64,000 bases of DNA. Origin: Scytalidium lignicola. Its lineage: Eukaryota; Ascomycota; Leotiomycetes. Positions 45,669 through 58,168 of the stretch are shown one piece after another. The notes beneath the pieces were generated by a model. That model searched no databases. It saw nothing but the letters and a program-made list of their open reading frames with translations, and was not told where the DNA came from. The position numbers and the translations under genes are program-made. The stretch's first letter is position 1. Each line of letters opens with the position of its first letter. Location of the stretch: the NCBI GenBank assembly GCA_002812745.2, contig NCSJ02000048.1:1-64000 (forward strand), written 5' to 3'.

Positions 45669-46420
45669 GGTTGGAGCTCTGCTCTACGAGACTTGGTCAA
45701 GTTGGAATTAATTCACAACAAGGGAAAGAGAATGAGAATGAGGAGGAAGAAATGGGCGGGAAAGAAAAAGGCTCGGGACTTTATTATCTGAAGCTCCCCA
45801 TGAACTGTAATCTGTTCAAATCGAAGGTGCAATATTATTGGTTCGCTTAATTGAGAGGTACCGTCAATGTGTCCTTTAACGCCGCAACCTAAAATCGACC
45901 TTGCATCATTGAGGAACCTAACCGTTACACCGCGGTATAATGTCTTTGCTTGGCAATAACCGTCTGACAAGTTTTAATAATATCTATTCTCAAAGGACAC
46001 TTTGGCAACAATAAGCACTACTGATAGAACAGGGATTTCCCCTTTTTGCTCACTGCTTACATGCCAGTGCATGCTTCTGCGGAGTGTTCTCACCGAGTTT
46101 TAATGATCCTTGGCTACTTTCTATAGAACCTCATAGAAACGATGAAGTCAGTAACCCGTTTTACGGGAACAGACTTTTCATTCACGTGCTCCTTGCATCT
46201 TTTCTAAATAATAACTTGGATCTAGTTCACAAACTTAGTGTTTGACTTATGCTTAAAGTTAACTTAATGAAAGTTATGAGGTTTCACCGGTTTCACTTTT
46301 TTTTGTTGTTGGATTGTTGTAGCACTGTGGCAATAACTGCCTAGGATGACTCACAGTTCTATAAACTGAAATTATATTGTATCTAGTTGACAATTCATTT
46401 TTCATACCTTATGCCCCAAT
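45669..46420. promoter_or_regulatory. BiP upstream region
   Basis: Spacer between two minus-strand genes containing the BiP promoter. A 24-codon-rich purine tract (GAGAATGAGAATGAGGAGGAAG) lies near 45729-45750. No gene-like frame is supported. Confidence 0.5.
45823..45841 (-). promoter_or_regulatory. Weak ERSE-like element upstream of BiP
   Basis: On the coding strand, CCAAT (45841-45837) is followed after nine bases by CCTTC (45827-45823). The mammalian ER stress element is CCAAT-N9-CCACG, so the spacing is exact but the second half matches 2-3 of 5 bases. It lies about 155-175 bases before the start codon. Fungal Hac1 sites differ, so this is a suggestion only. Confidence 0.22.
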
Positions 46421-49167
46421 CTACTCTAGCAACCCAGCAGCAACAGTTTCGCCGTTGCTTCTAAGTACGACCCTGGCAGGAGCTTCTAATGGCACAGAAA
46501 CATCCAACTCCACAACCACTCTAGCAACAGTGCCAGGCTTTACAATCTTCGGCCTCTTCTTGGTGACCTGACCATTACCCTTATCAAGCAATGCAACTAT
46601 TTCTTTGATCTTCCCTGCTGTATGTAGCCGGCCACGATGAACATCTACTTGCATTGGAGTAAGGAACTCAAAAGCAAGCACCTTTGCGGAGAACTCTTTG
46701 ATGTTTGTTATCGGATTTGTCGGCGAACACAGAACGTCTCCAACTTTCAGATAAATTGGATCAATATCTGTTAGATGAATGGTGACATTCTGGCCTGCAA
46801 CAGCCCAATCTACCGTATCATTGTCTGCTTCTAAAGACTTGATAAAGCATTTCTGATTGCTCGGTTGTACTAGCAGAGCATCTCCTGTTTGTAGAGACCC
46901 AGCTTCAATACGTCCAGATATACTTAGAGGATTCTGCACGCCGCCACGAAATATGTCACCAATGGTTAATCGAAGCGGTTTGTTGAGTGCACGAGTAATA
47001 GGCTCGGATTTGTCTAATTCTTCCACCAGGGTAGGACCAGTATACCAAGATGCCGCTGCTTCTGTAGACTTTTTCGTAATATTGTCACCGTTTAAGCCTG
47101 AACACGGCACAAAACTTATATTTTTAGGCTGAAATCCTGCTGTGGTAAGAAACGCTGAGATTTGCTGAGAGATCTCATCAAAGCGATCTTTTGACCAATT
47201 TACGATATCGAGCTTGTTAATTGCGACAATGATGCGTTGTACCCCCAAGCTTCGAGCGAGGAGTGCATGCTCTTTCGTTTGCCCTCGAAGACCAGATTCG
47301 AATGAGCCCGTACTTGCATCGATCACCAGCACAGCAAAGTCAGCCTGACTCGTACCAGCAATCATATTAGGGATGAAATCCCGATGGCCTGGAGCATCAA
47401 GGATCGTAAAAGTAGTTTTTTTGGTTTCGAATTTGTTGGTGGCAATATCAATAGTCACACCTCGACTTCTTTCCTCGGTTCCCTGGTCAAGGACCCATGC
47501 GAGGGCGAAGGAAGATTTCCCCATCTTCTCGGCATCCTTTCGATATTTATCAATGGTCCTCTGGTCAACGACTCCCAAATCATATAGTAATCGACCCATT
47601 AATGTACTTTTTCCAGCATCAACATGCCCTGCATACAGTAAATATTGGCTTCCAAAAGACACTTAAGACTAACGTACCAATAACTACAAAGTTTGCAGCA
47701 TTTTTGGACCGAGCTTTCTTATATTCGGCCAATACATCCAAATTCTTGCTCGTGGCCTTTGGAGTGCTTTCAATCTTCATTGCCTCCATTCCATTGACAA
47801 CTTGGTCAGATTTGGTCCCATTTGTCTTCGGAGGTCCTTTAGCTCCCTTTCCACTAGCTACCAAGACAATTAGTATCACTATTTTGGTCTCGCAGAATGC
47901 GTCGAACCTTTCGACTGAGCCGCAATGACGATGTCATCCGGACTAGGCCCTGTAAATGCATCAGTTATTGAGATAGCAGTGTTGACAGTAAATGGCAGAA
48001 TGAAAATGTTATCCGATTGAAGATGTTGCGAGGCTCTTTCTTCGCCACCCAATATTATGTTGGCAAAAGCAGATGGCTTAGTTTCAAGAATCGATTTAGA
48101 CTCAATTGACCCAGCCTCTTGTTTTGAAGTTTCGTCAACCCTAGGAGGTGATTCCTGTCGCGACGCTATATTCGACTGCGGTATTTCTTTCTGAGCTTTT
48201 CTGACAGGAAAGGCTCGCAGTGCAGACTTTTGTGGAACGGTTGCAGATGTCTTTAACATCTGTGATTCCCCTACGTTGCCATTGTCGTGGGCACGGCTTG
48301 CTGTGGAGTCTTCCGTACTAGGTCTTGAATTTGAATTTTGCTCTTGCGCTTTCTTCTTCCGTGCCGCTGCTAAGGCTTGGAGTTTCGACATTTTTGGGGC
48401 ATTATCTGGTGAACCACCCAAAAGGCCACCACGTGGATAAAGAGGTTCAATAAACACAGCTTGTCGTTCCTTTGGAACTTTAAGCCATGGTGTATCTTGG
48501 AAGAAGTTGACAAACGAGAAAGGTTTCATGCAAATCGCTAGTTGTGATATTTCTAACTCGAATACTAATAATCCGGTAAGCTAGTTCCTCAAGTGGATGA
48601 AGTAAAATATTCGAAAGCGAGAGCAAACCCACCTCTTCGTAGGCCACAGAAGGTCAATAGAATTGTATGCCTTTTCCTCTATGATATTCTTATTTCAATA
48701 TAAAGAAAATGTAGCTCACCTTGTTCTTTTTTCACCCCAGACTTCTTTGTGATTTTCTGCGCCTTCGGGAGGTAGGTGTTTACTAAATAAGTAACAGATT
48801 TCTCAATGTCATAGTAATAATGCCATAGAGCTTCCTGAATCTGTTTATCTGTTATATTTCCAGAACCCGGAGGTAAAGCTGCGCGGGTTTTAATTGTTCC
48901 AAGTCTCATTTGCTCTGTATAAACAGTCAATAATCTACTCCCAGCCTCTAGGAGCTTGTCTCTCTGACCTTGGTCTTCTTCGCTCAGTTCTATATGATGA
49001 GAGATGTTATTAGCCCGAAAGAAGTCGCATTATCTGAATGGCGCCAATGTACCTTCACCACCACCTACATCGTCCCCATCGTAGCCGTAATCATTATCAT
49101 CCCCACCGTCATAGTCATCTAGCTCATCATCGAGATCAAGATTCTTCACGTTCTTGTGACGTGACAT
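46421..49167 (-). CDS. Hbs1-type translational GTPase (ribosome rescue), 6 exons
   Basis: EF-1alpha/eRF3 relative that works with Dom34/Pelota to split stalled ribosomes. Exons: 49167-49053, 48989-48720, 48678-48633, 48537-47908, 47857-47678 and 47628-46421; about 815 residues. The N-terminus is acidic (DLDDELDDYDGGDD), then an HBS1_N-like helical domain (IQEALWHYYYDIEKSVTYLVNTYLP). A short conserved PFSFVNFFQDTPWL segment and a Ser/Lys-rich linker follow. The GTPase opens with NFVVIGHVDAGKST (split by an intron) and has DAPGH and NKLD, then two beta-barrel domains. Exons 3 and 4 are out of frame by one. Removing one T from the + strand run at 48524-48526 gives TKRSDLHEPFSFVNFF, so I assume a homopolymer overcall. 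Intron 2 is only 41 nt, and intron 4 uses a weak donor (GTTCGA). Confidence 0.88.
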
Positions 49168-49784
49168 GACAAAAACACTTATAGCTCCCAACAGCTTGGG
49201 TTGAGAGCAAATATCCAAAGCAGTAATAGCCTGGTGACAGTGCTTTAACTATTGTCAGGAGAGTGCATTTAACTCGTAATAGAATTGGATGCCACTATTA
49301 AATTGTGGCATATTCATAGTGGGGTCGAGTGGTTAGGACCTCCCGCCAATGAGGTCATGAGGTAACTACCGCAGCTAAACCCCACCAGATCTTACGAAGG
49401 CGGTAAGAGCTGTCAATATCTAATGTTAAAGAAAGCATTTTCAAATAATCAACTCAACTTAAAAGGATGCTAACGGAGGAAAAAATACTCCAGCTATTCT
49501 TACAGTTGATAAAACACTAGAAACATACACAGAAAAATCATCAAGGTACATTGGTTACGATTTAAAAATTTGGCTTATTACATCACTTTTAGCTTATCAG
49601 ATTTAATGTGCACGTACTTTTATTCACCTATGAGTATCACAACGTTTATGTTTAGACCGAAGCGCTATAGATACATCTGAAATCAAGTTTCACGTCAATA
49701 TCTAATCCATGGAAAATCAGCCTTTGACAATTTCAAATTTCCTCCCGAACGCCATCATGGATATTCCATATGTTACTATTAAGT
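49168..49784. other. Intergenic with a tRNA-like sequence
   Basis: Spacer between two minus-strand genes. Apart from a tRNA-like hairpin at 49319-49387 it is AT-rich and shows no gene. Confidence 0.5.
49319..49387 (+). other. tRNA-like sequence, probably a pseudogene
   Basis: The ends pair as a 7-bp acceptor-like stem (GTGGGGT with ACCCCAC). The 5' part CGAGTGGTTAGGAC resembles a tRNA D-arm/A box. The middle ACCTC...GAGGT would form an anticodon-type stem with an eight-base loop containing GCC. The T-arm is missing, with no GGTTCRA B box. It may be a decayed tRNA or tRNA-derived repeat. Confidence 0.3.
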
Positions 49785-49968
49785 TTAAAGCTCAATCAAG
49801 CTTTCCTCCACTGCTGCTAGCTGCGGAGTATGAACAGGTGCTGATGGGAAAGACTCTTGGGTATATCTATTCGGAGCTGGCGCGTGTTGCCAAGCTTGTT
49901 GAGAGGCGGTAGTCGGTTGCTGTGATTGCCAGTAAGGTGGTTGCTGAGCTGCGGGTGGCGGCGGTGGC

Positions 49969-50001
<33 letters not shown>

Positions 50002-52205
50002 GGCTGTGGCTGTTGGTCATTAGGTGGTTGGCTCGCAAATTGCTGCGGAGGTGGATTCTGTTGAAGATTTGTATGATACATTTGTGGTGACTGAGTTGGA
50101 GGAAACTGCGGCTTGCTTTGCTCTGATGGTTGTGGTGGCGGTGGTGCTGATGGACCCTGACCAGGCATTTGATTATTATAATAAAAGCCAGCGTTTAGGT
50201 CGGTAGACGGAGTTGTAGCTGGTTCAGATGGCACGTAATTAGCTGGCGGTTGAGGTTGGTTCATGGGTGGCATTCCCGGCTGTGGTCCAGTACTCGCCTG
50301 AGGCGTTGGCTGGGAAGGGTAAGGATTAATGCTTGGGTCGCTCGATTGCCAGCTATCAGTCCTTTGGGGCTGTAATAGCCTTGGTTGCGTCTGATATTGA
50401 TTATAATTGTCATTCCGACTGTCAGGGGTCGGGCCTGGAGGACCCACGATGGAACTCCTTTTATCGTAGGTCGGATATTGTTGCTGTGGAGGATAAGAGT
50501 ATGTTGATTGTGGCCGGCCGTATGGTTCTTGTGCTGTGTTCCCAGTATAGAAGCTCTCAGCGCCCCCTGATCCGTTTGGTATGCCGGCTGGTATCGATGG
50601 GTATAGGTTTGGCTGACTATTTCGTGGCAAGTTATAACCACTGACCGTATGTTGGTTATAAGTCTTAGATAAACGTTCCTCGAGCATACGATCATAGTAG
50701 CGCACAACCGTTGATAACTTAGCATGGAGATCCAGGAGCGCGTCTAAAGATTGTAAGTTAATAGTTTTCAACAACTAAGGACAGTCTTACCATGCTTGCT
50801 CATTGTCTCTCCATAACTCCTCGCCAGTTTTGGACGAAGTTGACCAATACTAGCGTACAACTCCTGGATTTGTGGTTCTCGTAGTATAGTTCCTGGAGGC
50901 TGTGTCTGCAATCGGTCGACAAGTGTTGAAAATAGATTAATGTTCTCCGCCTCGACGGGAGTTAATTCGTAATCACTTTTTGGCGGAATGAATGTTCCTG
51001 ACGTTGTCTTTCCATCGGACTGCTCTCTTATTGTTGCAGCATGCTTCTTCTTCTCTTCTTCCATGTCTGCAAGAGAAGCTGCAATAGCAGCCTTCAAGTC
51101 TTCGTCCTCATCTTCTCCTGGTTTAATTGGAGATGGCTCTGAGGCACTGGGCTTGGGTGTTGATTGGATCTTCGACTGCGGTACATAGCCAGAGCCAGAA
51201 TTACCATTAACCTCCTCTAAACTCATAGCTAATGCGCGCTTAAGATCCTCATCAAACCCATCATCTACTCTTGCATCTCGAGGCTGCATAGCAGATTGCC
51301 CTCTAGGCGCATGGCTATGAATTGAAGATCTATTATTCGTGAAGGAGCTTCCCTTAGACGATTTGTCGGTCAGTTTAATGTAGCACCCATCGTCAACTCG
51401 AACTGGTGTTAGAATTCCAAGATGAGGGAGAGGTAATGTCTTGCTAGAGCACTGCTGATCAAACACGTTCCCACAGTTGCGACAATGGTGCTTCCGATTA
51501 GTAAATGAGAAGGCTGTGCGACATCGCATGCACACATCGGAATCTGTCCATTCAGGCGGCTACAATGGAAAGCGTTAGAAATAATAGAAATAGAAGTCCA
51601 TTTTACACATACCGCGCTGCTGTCAAGCATGGTGCTCGCCACTTTGATCTTGGGGGGAAAGCTGAAACCATCCCTTTGTAAACCGCTATACGTTTCGCCA
51701 ATGTACGACAATTCACTCCTGCCTTCTGTAGCTGTTGCCCAGGATTGAATGAGCTCTAAAATTTTGGCTTTAACTTCCTCATTCACAGCAGCTCCACCAT
51801 ATGCCCTCAAAAGCGAGACCAAATTGTCCATGAACTCGCGGGAAGCGATTTCCACAAGGAAATGCTGGCCCCCATTTTTAACACATGTATCCGTGAGCTG
51901 AAGAACACCAATTAGTGTGTATATAATACCATGCGACCGAAAAGACTTACGATGAGTGCGCTTAGTTGTGTATTGGGATTCTTGTTGCCTATTCGCCTCT
52001 TGAGAGAGCGCATAGCCTCATTTGCACGAACTGCCTTTGAGCGTATTAGGTCGGATATCTCTAGATTAAGAGCAATGTCTTCTCTATTAATTGTTAGCAC
52101 AGATACTGAATCTTTGGGGGTCGGTGTTGCCTACAAGCTTGAAGAGGTTGCTCTTTCAATCTGCTCATCCAGAGCGGAGTTGGATGCGAACCAACCACCC
52201 ATCAT
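49785..52205 (-). CDS. Vps27 (ESCRT-0 subunit), 5 exons
   Basis: Endosomal sorting protein that binds PI3P and ubiquitinated cargo and recruits ESCRT-I. Exons 52205-52135, 52083-51951, 51897-51613, 51559-50791 and 50743-49785 give 738 residues; introns are 47-53 nt. Order: VHS domain (1-160; [23 protein letters not shown] spans splice 2), FYVE zinc finger ([21 protein letters not shown], about 173-235), two ubiquitin-interacting motifs ([26 protein letters not shown]), a helical core ([25 protein letters not shown], where Hse1 would bind), then a Pro/Gln-rich tail with a Q run. The first of two adjacent start codons is used. The PSAP-type ESCRT-I motif is not obvious, although several P-rich motifs occur. 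Confidence 0.94.
49971..50000. repeat. (CTG)10 microsatellite encoding poly-Gln in Vps27
   Basis: Ten CTG units on the + strand read as CAG on the coding strand and encode the Gln run in the Vps27 tail. A second partial GCGGTG/CTG stretch adjoins it and encodes Pro. Confidence 0.85.
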
Positions 52206-52749
52206 CTTGGCAGGTTGTCAAGGGCGTTGTACCAAAGTGTTTCCAAATGCCCACCACCTGCTATAGTGTGAATGATCGCAGAGAGCTGATATGAAAGCTA
52301 TGAGTGAAGAAATGTAGCATGTGGAAGATAGATGTGGAAGCTTAAGGTAAGCTCTGGGCAAGGCCGCAGGCCAACCTATTGCATATGCGCTTGCGGCTAG
52401 CGATGACGACGTACTCCTCCAGGCATCTCGCTTTAATTAGTATAAGCCGTACATGAACTTTAAAGAGTTTCGTGTTGGCATGTCTTTATCTCGATAGCGC
52501 GCACGCACATATAAAAGTACTATTTCTCTACACTCTTGTTGTACAGTTCACCATAAGGCAGAAGCCTGTAATAGCTCACCCAAACTCCCTTTGCTCGAAA
52601 TAGACGTTCGTGAGCACGTTTGTGGCAACTGATCAACAACATTTGGAACGCATCACAACTGCATACGCAAAGAAAGCCGTGGTGAGCCGATTGCATCGCT
52701 GCACGGTACGGGAATTCTTCGAAATGATTCAGAGGAGGAATTGTTCGGT
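52206..52749. promoter_or_regulatory. Divergent promoter region, Vps27 / Doa4-like
   Basis: A 544-base spacer between two divergent genes whose yeast counterparts act in endosomal sorting. A shared promoter is possible. I see no clear TATA box or repeated site. Confidence 0.4.
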
Positions 52750-55700
52750 ATGAGTCCTTCAGCCGTTGCTGGGCCCCCTCACTCTCAACCAGCTCTTCCG
52801 AATAGAGGGGGCCCCNGTCAGTGTGCCAGATGGCGCAAAGTTCTCTGCTATTGAGAGCATGAAAAGCTCAGAGCGGATCTTCCCTCACCTTGACGATATT
52901 ACTACTTCGAAGCCTGATATTGATATCCACGAGCCCATTCGACGAGTTCTTCAGTATGGCGAAAAATGCGCGATGCAAGCAGACGCACATCTGAACTTTC
53001 GGCATCCAGATCTCGCTCTTGGGGAATTCTTGAAAGCATTCATTGTAACAGTGAATATAATACCGCGCCACAAAGATTATCCTAAGCTACGCGCAGATCG
53101 GGGCGAATTGCATCAACAGTATGTAGGATTACAAAAGAGGATAAATTCCCAGCATGAGAAGTTCGAGGCGGTAAAGGAACTCATTAAGGAAAATAATGTT
53201 AGGAATGGGGTTATTTCGAAACAACCAGAGGCTAGTATTCCTGGACTGTCGAACAAGGCTACATCTGGACCTGTAGCAAATGGCCATGTGCGGAGCAAAT
53301 CAGTGCAAGAGCCAGTTCCTAATGGGATATCAAGTCGAGGCACAGAAGGTATAAACGGCACTTCTGGTGGGGAATTTCCAGCTCGATTGTCAAATGAGCT
53401 GCCCACGCGCACCAAACCTCCTGTTCACCCAAAACCAGATGCCCTCCACGGTAATGCTATTCGGGGCTCAGGCCATTCTACGACAGTCGTCCACGAGGAC
53501 CTAGCAGCAAGATTCGCACGTCTTCGTATCCCTACGCCCAATGCTGCACCACCAATACAGGATCCTCGAATAAAAACTCGGCCAATTACTATACCTCCGG
53601 GAACTGATCTGTCTTTCAAGTCAAATAGCTCAGCAGGTAGTTATGGATCAACCACAGCTTCATCTTCAACCAACAGTTCTGCAGCTTCAAGACCATCCAA
53701 TGCCACGAGACCAGCTGGTCCACGAGAGATGCCTTCTGCACCGTCAACATCACTTCGTTCTCTCCGCACTGAGATACCTACAATGCCTCGACCTCCAGAC
53801 GCTATATATAGTCCAGCTCGCAGTTCTGACACAGCAGCCACATTAAACCTTTTATCTAGCACACCGCGCGGATCTTCTCATGTAGTTATGGAAAGACATA
53901 ATTCGGTCTCTTCTGTCTCTAACGATAGACGGTCTTCAATGAGTACAGATGATGACTTTACCCCGTCCTCAGTAGTTCATTCAAGGGGTGGTTCTATATA
54001 CTACAAAACAATGAAGCCACCTGAAGAGATTGATCTGCCCAACTCAGATGTTGTAACTGCAGAAGAACTAATGGGATACCTGAGCAAAGGATCGCAGGTG
54101 ATACGAATATTACTTGTGGATGTTCGCCCTCGTGAACAATTTGACAACGGTCACATATTGTCTCAATCTATAATTTGTGTTGAACCGATCTCTCTTAGAC
54201 CTAATATGTCAGCTGAGGAGCTCGGAGAGAGTATAATCTTATCTCCTGACTCTGAACAAAAGCTGTTTGACCAAAGGCACGAATTTCATCTTATAGTCTA
54301 TTATGACCAATCCTCAACTTTTACTAAATTAGGTACGAATAATGATGCCACATCTGCTCTTTCCATTTTTAGCACCGCTCTTTATGATTATGGATATGAG
54401 AAACAGACCAAACGACGTCCAATGTTACTGCAAGGGGGTTTAGACGCGTGGACAGAGCTCTTAGGATCAGGATCTCTGCAGACTTCCCATACAGCTGGGA
54501 GCTCTTTGAGGCTTACTAAACCTCCTCCTAAGAATATGCTAGCCGTGCAGCCTCGACGGCCTCCAGTTGGTTATAAGATGAAGTATGAATCTAGAGTGCT
54601 GTCCAAAGAGGAAGAGAGCAAGTGGGATGCAGTCCTGAGTGAAGATAGCGCTTCGCAAACAGCAGCAGATCTTGAAGCTGAAAGTGACGCTCAATACATT
54701 AGAACCACAGAAGATTTCTTTCGACGGTTCCCCGAACCATCAGCGATCAAAGAATCTATGGTTTCGCCGGCTCCACTTCCTGTTATCCCTGTGCCAGATG
54801 CGATTCCAAAGGTCCCTACTCGACCAGCGCCTGCTGTTCCTAGACAGAGTTTTACTGGTATTTCAGACAGGACTGAAACAGGATTGCAGTCAGTGTCTAG
54901 TACCAGTACAAGACCGACACAGCCACAAATTGAGACCATCTCCACTACAGCAGTTATTCCAGGTCGAACAGGACTTTCCAATGAAGGTGCTACTTGCTAC
55001 ATGAATGCGGCTGTCCAATGTTTAAGTGCTACTCCAGATATTGCAACATTTCTTACCCGGTTTCACTATCCACCTCCTGTGAGGATCCCAAGAAAATCAA
55101 CCGAGTCGACAGAACCGCCACAGTTGATGATCAGAAATCTTGGGAATCTCTTGAGGCATTTGTGGAGTGGACACTACAACTATGTGACGCCAAAGACCTT
55201 TGCAGTAAGTGGACATTAGATCTCATACGTTTAATGGCTTATACTGATGAGGAACAGAATTATGTTTATCTAATCGACGGTCAACGATCAACAAGAAAGG
55301 ACGATCGAACCGAAGCCTTTGGTGGAAATAAACGGCAGCATGACTCCGCAGAATTCCTCGAATTTCTGCTTGAGATACTCCATGATGAGCTTAATATACA
55401 TCGTAATATTCCACCATACAACAAGACGCCAAAGGAGAAGGAGTTTCGAGATTTACAACCCATCATGGATGCTGCAACTATAGAATGGGAGACATTTCTA
55501 CGTTCTGATGACTCTCTTATCTCTCGACAAATCATGGGCGAGTATGTGGTCATTACAAAATGCACTGTCTGCCAAAGAGATTCTCGGTATTGGCAACCAT
55601 TCACTACGCTGCAAGTACCAATATATGATGGTCGACGTCAGACGATCATCGAAGCGATTCAAGACCAGTACGCCAAGCCGGAAGAAATATCAGCATACAG

Positions 55701-56115
55701 ATGTGACCGCTGTGGTAAAGATACACCGGCAATCCAGTACAGGCTATTCTCTCGCCTGCCGAACTATTTAGTCTTGCAATTGATGCGGTTCCATGATCCA
55801 GCGCGCAAGATCACAACACTCATCACCTTTCCCTCCCAAAATCTGGACATGGAGCCAATGTTTGTCCCCCACGATGAGAGTAGTCTGCGCCGACTAGATA
55901 TCCCGTCCTTTAAGTATGACTGTTATGGTGTGATTCAACATATTGGACAGGGGATTGGGAGTGGGCATTATATTACGACTATTAATCATTTCCGGAATGG
56001 GAGGTCGAGCCCAGACTGGTGGAGATACAATGATAGGATAGTGTCGAAGGCCAATTGGCAGGATACGCAGACCAAAGAGGCCTCGATATTGTTTTACAAA
56101 CGGCAGGAGTCATGA
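52750..56115 (+). CDS. Doa4/Ubp4-type ubiquitin carboxyl-terminal hydrolase, 2 exons
   Basis: Deubiquitinase expected to recycle ubiquitin from cargo at late endosomes. Exons 52750-55204 and 55258-56115; 1103 residues if N52816 (after CCCC) is not a real base. With N counted, the ATG at 52750 goes out of frame; without it MSPSAVAGPPHSQP runs into KFSAIESMKSSERIFPHLDD. Order: MIT-like helical region (about 50-150; LNFRHPDLALGEFLKAF), a Ser/Pro-rich linker, rhodanese domain (LLVDVRPREQFDNGH, about 455), then the USP fold. The catalytic Cys is in GLSNEGATCYMNA (about 748) and the His in GQGIGSGHYITTI (about 1060). CTVC and CDRC give the zinc-binding fingers. The splice joins PKTFA to NYVYLIDGQ; the intron is 53 nt. 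Its rhodanese lacks the usual catalytic Cys region, as in other Ubp relatives. Confidence 0.92.
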
Positions 56116-57399
56116 ATAAACCAGCGGTTCAAACTCACGTTCTCCTTTTCTTTTTTTCTTGTTCAGGTCGTTGTTGATGGATGGGAAATCTAGCGGTGGT
56201 ATTCTGGAGTACCAATTTTTTTGCANTTTTTTGGCGTTTGAAAGTGTCAGCTGAGTGGATCCTAAGTTATGAGTCCATGAGTGAATGAGCGTGCATTATT
56301 ATTATGTATATAACAGATCTGTTGCGTTCTGCTCATGTCATCCTCAGCGGTCCTTTGCCTGGGTATTCCTGGTTCTTAGCTGTCCTGCATTGTTTATTGT
56401 ACTTACGTACGGAGATGATACCCATAAATATCAATAACCACGTTTTGTTTTGAAACCAGGCGAAGATCCCCACTCCCCGCAATGCCACCTTCCGCAGCAA
56501 GTTGGCGGATGTACGATCTGTACGATTGTTGCTCTAGGTTTTCACCACAGCCTCAGTCTTTCAGCCTGGAAGATTTCCAAATTTAGCGACGGGCTTAGAT
56601 CAGATTGACGCACCGCGCGGCAAGTGGGCAAGCCGACAGCCGCGACTAATCTGACCAAATTTGACGTCTGAATGCTCACGTACCTTCGTACATTGTTATG
56701 CGCTGAGAGTCAGAACATCAATATCCGACGCCTTCAATGCCAATTCTCTTTCTTTGACAGTGCGAAACCCATTTTCAGGTCCGATTCTGTCCTCAGCCTT
56801 ATCGCGTTCTCCTTCTCGGCTGCAAAACCAAGCTGCCCTGCCCGCCAAAATGTTTCCCCTGCCGCCGATCACACTGCCCCTTGAAGTGCCACCCCGGCCG
56901 TGAATCCAACACACTTACCTAATCCTTCTTGCTGCTCCTTCAACAAAGCCCCTCCTTGAAGCGGTGTACTCTGATAGGTCTCAAAGCATGTATATCTTGT
57001 AAGTTTAGGTCTCTCGAAAGCAGCTATTCTGTTTCACGTAAAGAAAGTTCTGCACCATTTGAGAGATATTTAAAAGGGCTCTGCAATTCCTTTCTTTGGC
57101 CGTTATTCTGCTGAAACTTTTTCGTTTCATCTGAAACATCTCTCCCTCCATATGACGCTCAAGCATATCACCGCTTGGTTTCGATACCGATATCTTCTTA
57201 TACAACAGTCAATAACCTGTGCGAAGGCACGCAAATAGTGTCTGGCTCNTTTTTACTTCTTTCTGTTTCTCTTTCTCTGGTTCAGAGTTGGTCACAAGTT
57301 TGCAAAAAGTAAAAAAAGAAGGCTGGTAAGAGCTTTATTGTTCTATAGCAATAAAGCTCCCTTCTTAACATAACCAAGGAACACCACATTATTCCCCAA
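56116..57399. other. Intergenic
   Basis: About 1.3 kb with Ns at 56226 and 57249 beside T runs. Short frames at 56661-56914 show no domain. The final 100 bases before 57400 are the likely promoter and leader of the next gene. Confidence 0.55.
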
Positions 57400-58168
57400 A
57401 TGCTCTGCACAAACCGACCAGAGGGCTTCGTACGTAACCATCAATCTTACCCGTCCATTAATTAAACCTCTCCCTCAAACTAACAAAACTCTATCCAAAC
57501 AGGGCCCATCATCCAAGCTCTCCTCTCCCCTCCCAACAACCTGCTTCGTGGACACAATCCTCATTCCTCTCCCAACCTGGCTATCCCTAGCCCTCCTCTT
57601 CATTCTCCTTTTCTCAACAGCCATCTATCGCTCACGAGACTACGACCCCTCCACCGCACATCTCCGCGCCAGCCACCTCCGTCAACGATCCTGTCTCTTG
57701 ATCACGACGACTATTCTATACTACGTCCTGATAATATGCAATATTCTCATGGTGACATTGGAGATCGTACGGTTATCCCTGATCCATTTCGGTATTACGT
57801 TGTTGCCATTCGCGTACGTTGGCCTAATTCTCGTGTTGCTGCTTCACTGGAGCGAGGGACTATTTGGTCGTGTGCGGGGCTGGATGAAAGTCAATCTCGT
57901 TATCTTGGTAGGCGGTGTGGCAGTGAGTGTTGTTAAAATCGTTGGGCTCGTGAAGGAAGGAATTCATGGTCGCAAGGGGAGCAAATACCCCATCAGCGAC
58001 CAAGTTATCGATGTAGGCGTCATGGCAGGCGTGTATGCTATCATCGCCTTGATGGAGATTGGATTGGCGGTTGTGAATGCGAGGAGGAGGAGGAATCTAG
58101 CAAGAGATGGGGATCAGCTTGTCTTTGGCGCGGGTCGCTTTTGGGGCAAGTATCCGGCTAGTGCGTGA
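57400..58168 (+). CDS. Small multi-spanning membrane protein, unknown function, 2 exons
   Basis: Exon 1 (57400-57429) encodes MLCTNRPEGF. A 73-nt intron with CTAAC branch point joins it in phase 0 to exon 2 (57503-58168, GPSSKLSSPLPTTCF). Total 231 residues. Five or so hydrophobic segments: LSLALLFILLFSTAIY, LLITTTILYYVLIICNILMVTLEIV, IHFGITLLPFAYVGLILVLLL, VNLVILVGGVAVSVVKIV and VGVMAGVYAIIALMEIGLAVV. The C-terminus is basic then short. Topology and length suggest a small fungal integral membrane protein. The N-terminal membrane part of ABC-type proteins has some similarity in character, but no nucleotide-binding domain follows. Confidence 0.65.
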
